Shown: positions 1 to 7,686 of the stretch, in pieces
How the letters are laid out: every line of letters starts with the position of its first letter
Position numbering within the stretch: position 1 is the stretch's first letter
Assembly (NCBI GenBank): GCA_963836695.1
Contig: CAWIKX010000022.1
Location: 41,214-105,213 of the forward strand
Length of the DNA stretch: 64,000 nt
Direction: 5' to 3'
DNA from: Roseiarcus sp963836695
GTDB lineage: Bacteria; Pseudomonadota; Alphaproteobacteria; Rhizobiales; Beijerinckiaceae
Notes under the pieces: generated by a model
What the model was told of the DNA's origin: nothing
Seen by the model: only the letters and a program-made list of their open reading frames with translations
Database searches by the model: none
Position numbers and translations under genes: made by a program

Positions 1-4
1 CGAC

Positions 5-1066
5 ATGACCTCAGAGCCCGACGCTGTCGTTGCACAGCCAGTATCGGCGCCGCTGTCGCGCGCCGCGATCTTCCTGGTCGTCACGATCAATCCCGGCGAA
101 GACAATTCTGCCGCCGTCCGGTCGTTCTGCGCCGACTTCGCGGGCCTGGTTCGCGCCGTCGAATTTCGCGACCTCGAGGCCAGACTTTCCTGCGTGCTGG
201 GAATTGGGTCCGACGCCTGGGACCGGCTGTTCGGCGACCCGCGCCCGGCCGAGCTTCATCCGTTCCGCGAATTCCAAGCCGGATCGCGGCAAGCAATCGC
301 GACGCCGGGAGACCTGTTGTTTCATATCCGCGCCAAGCGGATGGACCTTTGTTTCGAGATCGCGGCGCAGATCATGGCGAAGCTCGGGGGTGCGGTCACG
401 GCCGTCGACGAGGTCCACGGCTTTCGCTACTTCGATGACCGCGACCTTCTGGGCTTTGTCGACGGCACGGAAAATCCGCGTGGGCAAGCGATGGTCGCCG
501 CCGCGCTCATTGGCGCCGAAGATCCCGCATTCGCCGGCGGCAGCTACGTGATTACGCAGAAATATATGCACGACCTTGCCGGATGGAACGCACTGCCCAC
601 CGAGACCCAGGAGCGGATCATGGGCCGCACCAAGCTGGCCGACATCGAATTGGATGACTCGGTAAAACCCACATCGGCGCACAATGCGCTGACGACCATC
701 TCCGAGAACGGGCAAGAATTTCAGATCGTTCGCGACAATATGCCCTTCGGCAAGGTTGGCCAGGGGGAATACGGCACCTATTTCATCGGCTATTGCCGCA
801 CCCCGCGGGTGACTGAGCAGATGATCGAGAACATGTTCATCGGCAAGCCGCCCGGCAACTATGATCGGCTGCTGGACTTCAGCCGCGCCGTGACCGGAAC
901 CCTGTTTTTTGCTCCATCCACGACGTTCCTCGACTCCGGAGGCGAAGTCGCTCCTGCAGCGGCGCCGCCTGTCGCGAAGCCAATCGCCGCGCCGCCGCCA
1001 TCAGCAGCGCCGGCGTCGGACGGGTCGCTCGGAATCGGCTCGCTCAAGGGAGAAAAAGGGCCATGA
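5..1066 (+). CDS. DyP-type heme peroxidase with encapsulin cargo-loading peptide
   Basis: Dye-decolourising peroxidase of 353 residues that uses H2O2 to oxidise aromatic substrates. The family motif GFVDGTENP lies at residues 150-158 with catalytic Asp153; the likely proximal heme ligand is His226 (SAHNAL) and the distal Arg is Arg243 (VRDN). There is no signal peptide. After the enzyme domain comes an Ala/Pro-rich linker (about 315-338) and then DGSLGIGSLKGE (339-350), which closely matches the known C-terminal peptide that packages DyP inside encapsulin shells. The stop overlaps the next gene's ATG by 4 bp (ATGA), so the pair is translationally coupled. The start is 4 bases from the window edge, so its ribosome site is not visible. 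Confidence 0.95.
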   Translation: MTSEPDAVVAQPVSAPLSRAAIFLVVTINPGEDNSAAVRSFCADFAGLVRAVEFRDLEARLSCVLGIGSDAWDRLFGDPRPAELHPFREFQAGSRQAIATPGDLLFHIRAKRMDLCFEIAAQIMAKLGGAVTAVDEVHGFRYFDDRDLLGFVDGTENPRGQAMVAAALIGAEDPAFAGGSYVITQKYMHDLAGWNALPTETQERIMGRTKLADIELDDSVKPTSAHNALTTISENGQEFQIVRDNMPFGKVGQGEYGTYFIGYCRTPRVTEQMIENMFIGKPPGNYDRLLDFSRAVTGTLFFAPSTTFLDSGGEVAPAAAPPVAKPIAAPPPSAAPASDGSLGIGSLKGEKGP

Positions 1067-1881
1067 ATAATCTTCACCGCGAGCTTGCGCCCATCTCCGA
1101 TGCGGCGTGGGCCCAGATCGAAGAAGAGACGACGCGCACCCTCAAACGTTACCTTGCCGGGCGTCGCGTGGTCGACGTCGAGGGCCCGGGCGGCCTCGGC
1201 CTTTCCGCGGTTGGGACCGGCCATCTTAAGACCATCGCGGCGCCAGGCGAGGGCGTGCTTGCGCGACAGCGCGAGGTCAAGCCCTTGGTCGAGGTCAGGG
1301 TCCCCTTCGAGCTCGATCGTCAGCAAATCGACAACGTCGAGCGTGGCGCGAATGACGCGGACTGGCAGCCGGGGAAGGACGCCGCGCAGACAATCGCCTA
1401 TGCCGAGGATCGCGCGATCTTCGAAGGCTATGCGGCGGCGCAAATTGAAGGCATCCGCCAGGGGACGAGCAATCCGATCATGACGCTGCCAGCCGACGTG
1501 CGGCAATATCCGGATGCGATCGCCCAAGCATTGAGCCAGCTCCGGCTCGTTGGGGTCAACGGGCCCTATTCGGTCGTGCTCGGCGCGGACGCCTATACCG
1601 CGCTCACCGAGACGGTCGACAGCGGCTATCCTGTGCTCGACCATGTCAAGAAGCTAGTCAAGGACGAGATCATCTGGGCGCCGGCCATCGATGGCGCCTT
1701 TGTCCTTACAACACGCGGCGGCGACTTTGAGTTACACATCGGCCAAGACGTCTCGATCGGCTATTTGAGGCATACGGACAGCGCCGTACGCCTCTATCTT
1801 CAAGAGACGCTGACGTTCCTCATGCTCACCTCCGAGGCTTCGGTCGCGCTGGCGCCGCCGGCCCCGAAGCCGCCTGCCTGA
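1063..1881 (+). CDS. Family 1 encapsulin nanocompartment shell protein
   Basis: Shell protein of 272 residues with the HK97 phage-capsid fold (linocin M18/CFP29 family), close to the ~265 residues usual for 60-subunit shells. The N-terminus (NNLHRELAPISDAAWAQIEEE), which lines the lumen and binds cargo peptide in the family, is typical. GGFGLSAVGTGH-like sequence and the C-terminal region with SIGYLRHTDSAVRLYLQETLTFL are also characteristic. A short Pro/Ala tail (APPAPKPPA) ends the protein. It is translationally coupled to the upstream DyP gene, which carries a matching targeting peptide. Inferred role: a cytosolic compartment enclosing the peroxidase. Confidence 0.96.
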   Translation: MNNLHRELAPISDAAWAQIEEETTRTLKRYLAGRRVVDVEGPGGLGLSAVGTGHLKTIAAPGEGVLARQREVKPLVEVRVPFELDRQQIDNVERGANDADWQPGKDAAQTIAYAEDRAIFEGYAAAQIEGIRQGTSNPIMTLPADVRQYPDAIAQALSQLRLVGVNGPYSVVLGADAYTALTETVDSGYPVLDHVKKLVKDEIIWAPAIDGAFVLTTRGGDFELHIGQDVSIGYLRHTDSAVRLYLQETLTFLMLTSEASVALAPPAPKPPA

Positions 1882-1902
1882 CGCTGGAAGTCGGGCCAAC
1901 CT

Positions 1903-2337
1903 ATGAACGCGGCCTACATATCCGCCTTCGCCGCGTTGACCGGAACTGCGATCGGCGGCCTTGCGTCGTTTGCAACTTCATGGGTGACGCAACAGGCGCA
2001 AACCCGCGCCCAGCGGCGCGCCGCCGAGAGAGACGGCCGGGCCGCCCTGTTCGGCAGGTTTCTCGATGAGGCGGCAAAATTGTATTCCGACGCTCTGCAA
2101 ACCAACCGAGACGACATAGACGGTCTCATTGGAATTTACGCGCTGACCAACCGAATACGCCTTCTATCCTCGCCGGAAGTGGTGGAGGCTGCCGACACGG
2201 TGGTGCGCATCATCGTCGACACCTATCTGGCGCCGAATATCACCTTGCATGAGATGCGCACGAATTGGGTCGACAAACACGTCGATCCGCTGCGCGATTT
2301 CAGCGAAGCGGCTCGAAAAGAATTGCAGGCGTTTTGA
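1903..2337 (+). CDS. Small membrane-anchored protein of unknown function
   Basis: 144 residues. One N-terminal hydrophobic segment (about 3-30, ISAFAALTGTAIGGLASFAT) is followed by a charged helical region rich in Gln, Arg and Glu and a mostly helical C-terminal domain. I do not recognise a named family. It begins 21 bp after the encapsulin stop on the same strand, so it is probably co-transcribed with the encapsulin/DyP pair, though nothing in the sequence links it to compartment function. Confidence 0.6.
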   Translation: MNAAYISAFAALTGTAIGGLASFATSWVTQQAQTRAQRRAAERDGRAALFGRFLDEAAKLYSDALQTNRDDIDGLIGIYALTNRIRLLSSPEVVEAADTVVRIIVDTYLAPNITLHEMRTNWVDKHVDPLRDFSEAARKELQAF

Positions 2338-2394
2338 CAGACATTATGTGAGGGCGCGACTTAGCAGGTCCACGGCTAGGAAGCGTGCGATCAG

Positions 2395-4002
2395 TCATTC
2401 GGGGCCCGCGCGACTGCCCTTCTCGGCGACAGAGCGCTTCATAAACAATACCGCGAACGTGACCACAAGCGTCAGCACAGCCGCCATCCAAAAGGTGTCG
2501 AAATAGGCGAGCGAGGACGCCTGCTGCTGGCGCAGGTTTTCGAGTTGCTTGATAGCCAGTTGCTGGGAGGCGACCGGATCGCCGTTCTGTTGAACGAAGA
2601 ACGCCTCAGCGCGCGCGAGAAAGCTGCTGGCGGCCGCGTTGAGGGTACCGAGATACTCCCCAAGTCTTAGCACATGAAACTGATCGCGCCGCTCTTGGAA
2701 GGTCTGGGACAACGACACCCCGACGCTTCCCCCCTCGTTGCGCAGGAGACTCAACAAGCCAATCGCGGCCCCGCGCAACGCAAGAGGCGTATAGAGGTAA
2801 GCGGCTACGTTCGCCGGAGCGAAACATACCGAGAGCCCCGCGACAAGAAGCACCCGAGGCCAAACAACCTGGCTTGGGCTGATGCCGAGGTTGAGTTGCG
2901 ACATCCAGTAGTTTCCTGCGGTCATGAGCAGGAGGCCTGCGGCGATCAGCCATCTCGCATCGACCTTGAGGCCGATCAGGCGGCCGACGATCGGCATCGC
3001 CAGGACCGCAAAGAGTCCGGCCGGCGACATCACCAACCCCGTCTTAAGCGCATCATAGCCATAGAGGGTCTGTAGCAGACCAAGCAACGACTTGGTGCCC
3101 GCAAAGAGCGCGAGGTAAGCGCCGAAAATGATGATGCAGCAGGCCGCAAAGTTACGTTCGCCGAGCGCGCGAAAATTGACGACGGGGTTGCGGTGACGCA
3201 ACTCCCAGAAGATCAATGCAACCAAACCAGTCGCAAATAAAATGACGAGCGTCTGGACACGCCAGAATGGATCCCCCAGCCAGTCCCACTCCTGACCCTT
3301 GCTGAGCACCACTTCCCAAGAGATCATGACGATGACCAGAAGCGACAAGCCGATCACGTCAAAATGGAACGGTTGTTTCTTCAACTCCGCGCGCTCAGCG
3401 ATGAGATAGTCCGGATCGTGAAGTAGGAAGTAACAACAAGTGAACGCCACGAGACCGACGGGCACGTTGATCAAAAAGCACCAGCGCCAATTGTAGGTGT
3501 CCGTTATCCAACCACCCAAGGTCGGACCGACAATGGGCGCGATCAGCACTGCGAAGCCGAACAGCGTCATCGCGACGCCTTGCTTCTCCCGCGGGAAGGC
3601 GTCCAGCAATATTCCCTGGCTGCCGGGTTGCAGACCGCCGCCCGCCAGACCCTGGATGACCCGGAAAAGGATCAACTGAGTCAAACTGCCAGCGAGTCCG
3701 CACAGCAAAGAACTGACGGTGAATATTGCTATCGACGCCAGGAAGTAGTTGCGGCGACCGAGATGAGCGCTCAACCAGCCGGTAATCGGCAGGATGACGG
3801 CATTGGCGGCAAGGTAGCTGGTGATAACCCACTCGGCGTCATCGGCGGCCGCCGACAGGCCTCCCGCGATGTAGCGCAGCGCCACCAGCACGATTGTCGT
3901 GTCGAGCACCTCCATGAACGCCGGCAATACGACGATGATCGCCGTCAGCCACGGGCTCCCGGCAACATTGGGTCTGGCGGGCGAAAGCGCCGCGACGGTC
4001 AC
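2395..4002 (-). CDS. emrB: MFS multidrug efflux transporter, DHA2/EmrB family
   Basis: Inner-membrane proton-driven drug exporter of 535 residues, the usual length for the 14-TM DHA2 family. The N-terminal half contains LDTTIVLVALRYIAGGL (the helix-1 motif of EmrB/QacA), a loop2-3 Gly/Arg motif (GWLSAHLGRRNYF) and the motif C region with GPTLGGWITDTYNWRW. The start overlaps the stop of the upstream HlyD-family gene by 4 bp, so the two form a coupled EmrA-EmrB pair. No outer-membrane TolC partner is present nearby. Confidence 0.93.
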   Translation of the reverse strand: MTVAALSPARPNVAGSPWLTAIIVVLPAFMEVLDTTIVLVALRYIAGGLSAAADDAEWVITSYLAANAVILPITGWLSAHLGRRNYFLASIAIFTVSSLLCGLAGSLTQLILFRVIQGLAGGGLQPGSQGILLDAFPREKQGVAMTLFGFAVLIAPIVGPTLGGWITDTYNWRWCFLINVPVGLVAFTCCYFLLHDPDYLIAERAELKKQPFHFDVIGLSLLVIVMISWEVVLSKGQEWDWLGDPFWRVQTLVILFATGLVALIFWELRHRNPVVNFRALGERNFAACCIIIFGAYLALFAGTKSLLGLLQTLYGYDALKTGLVMSPAGLFAVLAMPIVGRLIGLKVDARWLIAAGLLLMTAGNYWMSQLNLGISPSQVVWPRVLLVAGLSVCFAPANVAAYLYTPLALRGAAIGLLSLLRNEGGSVGVSLSQTFQERRDQFHVLRLGEYLGTLNAAASSFLARAEAFFVQQNGDPVASQQLAIKQLENLRQQQASSLAYFDTFWMAAVLTLVVTFAVLFMKRSVAEKGSRAGPE

Positions 4003-5522
4003 TTGTTTGCGTCCGGCGGATTTGCGGTCGGACCGTTGGTCTGTGATTGGGGCGCGCTCGCCTGCAAAAACTTGCCGGCGTCGGGTCCGGTGGGCGGCTT
4101 GTTGAAGTAAACGTAGGGAACGACCGACGTGCCGATGAACAGGGGATTCTTGTCCGGATCGTAGTTCTCGATGTCGATCCGGACCGGCAGTCGCTGCACC
4201 ACCTTGACGAAGTTGCCCGTCGCGTTCTCGGGCGGCAGCAGCGCCAGGGTCGATCCCGTCCCCATAGTGAAGCCGGAAATGCGCCCCTTAAACACTCGGA
4301 GGCCGCCATACATATCGACGTAGAGATCGACCGGCTGACCGATGCGCAGGTCGCCTAGCTGCGTCTCCTTGAAATTGGCGTCGACCCAGATCTCATCGAG
4401 CGAGCGGATCGCCATCAAGGCCTGACCAACTTGCACGTTGTCGCCCGGATTGACGTTGCGGCGGGTGACGACGCCATCGATCTCGGCGATGATGTCGCAG
4501 TAGCGCAGATCGAGTTCGGCCTGGTCGAGATTGCGCTTGGCGACCTCGAGATCGGACTCGGCCTGCTTGACGTCTGGCGCGTCCGCGGCCAGCCGAGCGA
4601 AGGTGCTATTGACGTCGCCTTCCTTTTCGAACGCCTCGACCATGTGACGAGGCCCTTCGTCGAACGAATGGATGACGCCAAGCTGAGCCGCACTCTGAAT
4701 CATCGCCGCCTGCGCCTGGAGCACAGATGAAAACGTCTGACCGAGATTGGGCGGAACCTGGCCGAGATCTTCGTTGTCGGATTGCGGCGGCAATCCCAAA
4801 GACGCTCGGGTTTGACGGACATCGGCGAGCGCCGCGACAACGTCTGCGCGGGCCGCCAACAACGCGGCTTGTCGCCGGTCGTACTCGGACCTTGGGGTAT
4901 CGTTTGTCGCCACCAACTTGGCGGCGCGGTCGAAGTCGACCTGAGCCAACGCGAGCTCGGCTTTGCTCTTGTCGACACCGGCAACTTTAGCGTGCAGCAG
5001 GGCGACTTGGTTGTCAACGTCCTCCATTGCGTGCTCGAGCGCTCGGCGCCGGCTCATAGCCTCCGCTTCAATGCCGCGCACTTTTGACTTGGCGACTTGA
5101 AGATCCGCCGTTGCCGTATCGACTGCGGCCTTTTTGATCGCGACCGCGACCTGAAACGGCTCTTTGTCCAGTTGGACCAGAAGCTGTCCTTTGCGCACCC
5201 GGTAGTTGTCATCGACGAGAACGCGCGAAACTTCGCCTTTAACGCGCGCGGCGACGAACGTTACGTGACCGCTGACGTATGCGTCATCCGTCGAAACCGT
5301 GTTGAGCGTGGTCTGGATCCAGGGAATGCCGAACCAAAGAGCGGCCGCCAGGACCAGAACGCCCAGGGCGCCAAGCAGTATTTTTCGCCGCGGGTTGGCT
5401 TTCGGTTTCTCTGGTAGGACGGTTGCGGTGGGAGGGTTCTGTGAGGTTGGCGGCGAGTCGCCGCTTCGAGCCGATGTCTGCTCGGCCCCTAACCCCGTCG
5501 ATTGGCGGCTCTCCTCGCTCAT
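3999..5522 (-). CDS. emrA: HlyD/EmrA-family periplasmic adaptor
   Basis: Membrane-fusion adaptor of 507 residues that links an inner-membrane MFS pump to an outer-membrane channel. It has a Pro-rich cytoplasmic N-terminus, one membrane anchor (about 47-70, ILLGALGVLVLAAALWFGI), a biotinyl-lipoyl-like half (TVSTDDAYVSGHVTFVAARV, with VDDNYRVRKGQLLVQLD), a long Ala-rich alpha-hairpin (about 130-330) and a C-terminal beta-barrel domain (DEIWVDANFKETQLGDLRIG). It is longer than E. coli EmrA (~390), mainly through the hairpin and a Gln/Pro-rich tail. First gene of the pair with the downstream emrB. Confidence 0.92.
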   Translation of the reverse strand: MSEESRQSTGLGAEQTSARSGDSPPTSQNPPTATVLPEKPKANPRRKILLGALGVLVLAAALWFGIPWIQTTLNTVSTDDAYVSGHVTFVAARVKGEVSRVLVDDNYRVRKGQLLVQLDKEPFQVAVAIKKAAVDTATADLQVAKSKVRGIEAEAMSRRRALEHAMEDVDNQVALLHAKVAGVDKSKAELALAQVDFDRAAKLVATNDTPRSEYDRRQAALLAARADVVAALADVRQTRASLGLPPQSDNEDLGQVPPNLGQTFSSVLQAQAAMIQSAAQLGVIHSFDEGPRHMVEAFEKEGDVNSTFARLAADAPDVKQAESDLEVAKRNLDQAELDLRYCDIIAEIDGVVTRRNVNPGDNVQVGQALMAIRSLDEIWVDANFKETQLGDLRIGQPVDLYVDMYGGLRVFKGRISGFTMGTGSTLALLPPENATGNFVKVVQRLPVRIDIENYDPDKNPLFIGTSVVPYVYFNKPPTGPDAGKFLQASAPQSQTNGPTANPPDANK

Positions 5523-5623
5523 GGCGGATTCCTGTCATCGAAAGGATGAACCACGACGCTTCGGCGCGGCGCCGATGGCCGACGTACAGGCCCCAGCACG
5601 TCTAAGTGGCGACGTTGCGCCGC

Positions 5624-6127
5624 TCATCCATGCTTGACTTCCCGCAGCCGGCCCGTGTCGACATCGAAAATGAAGCCTCGAACCGGCACATCCTTGGCAA
5701 TCCATGGATGCGATTTGACCTTCGCGATCTGCGCCCGAGTGTTCTCTTCGGGGTCCTTGAAGGAGAACAAGCGCATTGGGACCGGCGTGGCGTCCCCCGT
5801 TTCTCGGGCGAGCTTGTCGTTCAACTCCTTGTCAGTGAAGGTTGTGAACCCGCAGCCCGTGTGGTTGAGGAGCATGATCTCCTTGCTCCCCAAGACCCGC
5901 GTGGAAACGACAAGTTCTCCCAGCACATCGTCGGTGACGGCCGGGCCCCCGGTGCGGATGACATCCATGTCTGCAGTCTTCAATCCCAGAATCCCCTCCA
6001 GGTCCGAGAGCCGCGGGTCCATGCAGGTTACGATGGCGATCTTCGGCTGAGGGTGTCCACCTAGCTTTGGATCGTACTTCTTCGCGAATTGCTCATTGGC
6101 CTTAAGGGCCTGGTCAATAAGGCTCAT
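5624..6127 (-). CDS. Beta-class carbonic anhydrase
   Basis: Cytoplasmic zinc enzyme interconverting CO2 and bicarbonate, 167 residues from the chosen start, on the short side as in the Rv1284-like beta-CA group. Zinc and catalytic residues are visible: Cys and the Asp-Arg pair in TCMDPRL, and His...Cys in NHTGCGF. An upstream in-frame ATG (6148) would add seven residues. I prefer the ATG at 6125-6127 because GGAGGG (6132-6137 on the minus strand) lies 4 bases before it. It stands alone between the efflux pair and rplM. Confidence 0.9.
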   Translation of the reverse strand: MSLIDQALKANEQFAKKYDPKLGGHPQPKIAIVTCMDPRLSDLEGILGLKTADMDVIRTGGPAVTDDVLGELVVSTRVLGSKEIMLLNHTGCGFTTFTDKELNDKLARETGDATPVPMRLFSFKDPEENTRAQIAKVKSHPWIAKDVPVRGFIFDVDTGRLREVKHG

Positions 6128-6443
6128 CATTCCCTCCGCCTGAAGCATACTCGGGAGATAGGGGCGCCGAACGGGTGGATCGGCAATCCTGTCGAACGTC
6201 CCGCAAAACTACTTTTTAGAGCTACACAAATCTCTCAAAGCGCTGGCGGCGCTCGGGCTTATCCGTCACGGGACGCGCTCCGACCCCAGCCGCCTTATTC
6301 AAATGTTCTCCTCCTCGATACGCCTGTCAACTGCGCTATTCATCATATGGCGGTGTGCAAAGCTGATTTCTTGGCGAAGCGTGGTATTATGATACCGCGC
6401 ATTGGAGATGAGTAGCTTTCTTATCGATTCCAGGGCTAGCGGG
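6128..6443. other. Intergenic region between carbonic anhydrase and rplM
   Basis: No convincing gene. It contains the start region of the carbonic anhydrase on the minus strand and the far-upstream leader of rplM. A short dyad, GGTATTATGATACC, lies near 6382-6395 without a recognisable partner site. Confidence 0.5.
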
Positions 6444-6472
6444 TTGACAATTCGCTGTTCAGGCGACTAGAA
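6444..6472 (+). promoter_or_regulatory. Sigma70-type promoter of rplM-rpsI
   Basis: TTGACA at 6444-6449 and CTAGAA at 6467-6472, separated by exactly 17 bases. This matches alphaproteobacterial housekeeping promoters well. The predicted start of transcription is about 25 bases upstream of the rplM ATG. Confidence 0.7.
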
Positions 6473-6503
6473 GCGCGCCTCCCGAAATCGAACGGACGTA
6501 TCC

Positions 6504-6986
6504 ATGTTCGGCAAAACCCATTCGACCAAGACCGCCGAAATCGAAAAAAAGTGGCTGGTCATCGACGCGAAGGATCTGGTGGTCGGCCGGCTCGCTTCGA
6601 TCGTCGCCATGCGACTGCGCGGCAAGCACAAACCCAGCTTCACCCCTCACATGGATGACGGCGACCACGTCATCGTGATCAACGCCGAAAAGATCGTGCT
6701 CACCGGCCGGAAGCGCGACCAGAAGGTTTACCACCATTATTCCGGCTACATCGGCGGCATCAAGGAACGCTCGGCCAAATCGATCCTCGAGGGCAAGTTT
6801 CCCGAGCGCATCGTCGAGAAGGCGGTCGAGCGCATGCTTCCTCGCGGGCCTTTGGGGAAGAAGCAGCTGGGCAATCTTCGCGTCTACAAAGGTCCGGACC
6901 ACCCGCACGTCGCGCAATCGCCGGCCGTGCTCGACGTCGCCAAACTCAATCCTAAGAACAGCCGGAGCGCTGAAAACAATGGCTGA
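6504..6986 (+). CDS. rplM: 50S ribosomal protein L13 (uL13)
   Basis: 160 residues. Typical uL13 motifs are present: KKWLVIDAKDLVVGRLAS near the N-terminus, the central GDHVIVINAEKIVLTGRK, and MLPRGPLGKKQLGNLRVYKG. It is slightly longer than the ~142-residue E. coli protein, with a short C-terminal extension. It binds 23S rRNA early in large-subunit assembly. The gene overlaps rpsI by 8 bp, the conserved L13-S9 operon. Confidence 0.98.
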   Translation: MFGKTHSTKTAEIEKKWLVIDAKDLVVGRLASIVAMRLRGKHKPSFTPHMDDGDHVIVINAEKIVLTGRKRDQKVYHHYSGYIGGIKERSAKSILEGKFPERIVEKAVERMLPRGPLGKKQLGNLRVYKGPDHPHVAQSPAVLDVAKLNPKNSRSAENNG

Positions 6987-7461
6987 GACTCTTTCCTCTC
7001 TTGCCGACCTTGCGGGTACGTCGGCCGCGCCGGCCTCTCAAGAAGCGCCCGTCCATGTGCAGAAGCTCGACAAGTACGGACGCGCCTACGCGACCGGAAA
7101 GCGCAAAAACGCCGTGGCGCGTGTCTGGATCAAGCCGGGCAGGGGTCTCGCGACCGTCAACGGGAAACCGCTCGACCAGTATTTCGCACGTCCCGTTTTG
7201 CGCATGGTGCTGAGCCAGCCCCTCGTGGTCGTGAATCGCATCACCCAGTACGACCTCACGGTGACGGTGAGCGGCGGGGGCCTCTCGGGCCAGGCCGGCG
7301 CGGTACGTCACGGCCTCGCCAAGGCGCTCACCTATTTCGAGCCGGAGCTTAGGCCCGCGCTCAAGAAGGAAGGGTTTCTGACCCGCGATTCCCGCGTCGT
7401 CGAGCGCAAGAAGTACGGCCACCGCAAGGCGCGCGCGAGCTTCCAGTTCTCCAAGCGCTGA
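6979..7461 (+). CDS. rpsI: 30S ribosomal protein S9 (uS9)
   Basis: 160 residues: about 30 residues of Ala/Ser-rich N-terminal extension common in alphaproteobacteria, then the S9 domain (YATGKRKNAVARVWIKPG; GGGLSGQAGAVRHGLAKAL) and the conserved C-terminal SFQFSKR that reaches toward the P-site tRNA. Overlaps rplM by 8 bp and is followed by a strong terminator. Confidence 0.98.
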   Translation: MAETLSSLADLAGTSAAPASQEAPVHVQKLDKYGRAYATGKRKNAVARVWIKPGRGLATVNGKPLDQYFARPVLRMVLSQPLVVVNRITQYDLTVTVSGGGLSGQAGAVRHGLAKALTYFEPELRPALKKEGFLTRDSRVVERKKYGHRKARASFQFSKR

Positions 7462-7484
7462 GGCGTTTGTCTCACGACAATCGG

Positions 7485-7512
7485 AAAAGGGCGGCGCGAG
7501 CCGCCCTTTTTT
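7485..7512 (+). terminator. Rho-independent terminator of rplM-rpsI
   Basis: Perfect 7-bp stem GGGCGGC (7489-7495) / GCCGCCC (7500-7506) with loop GCGA, flanked by AAAA upstream and six T residues downstream (7507-7512), 24 bases after the rpsI stop. Confidence 0.9.
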
Positions 7513-7686
7513 GCGTCGTTTGTCGAACGAGCCTCGTCATTGCAAAAGCGAACAATCCGCTCCTCACGCCCCCTGCGACAGGCCGCGATCTCAAGAGACG
7601 GCCGCCATCTAGGGACTCGAACGCCTTCATACGTGGGCGACCACGGACGAAGTTGTTTAAAGGCGCAGACCGCGTAAGCAGGCGCC

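Noticed and set aside
11..715. Minus-strand ORF of 234 codons opposite the DyP peroxidase
   Set aside because: Shadow of the high-GC peroxidase gene; composition is Arg/Gly/Ala-rich with no recognisable domain and no ribosome site.
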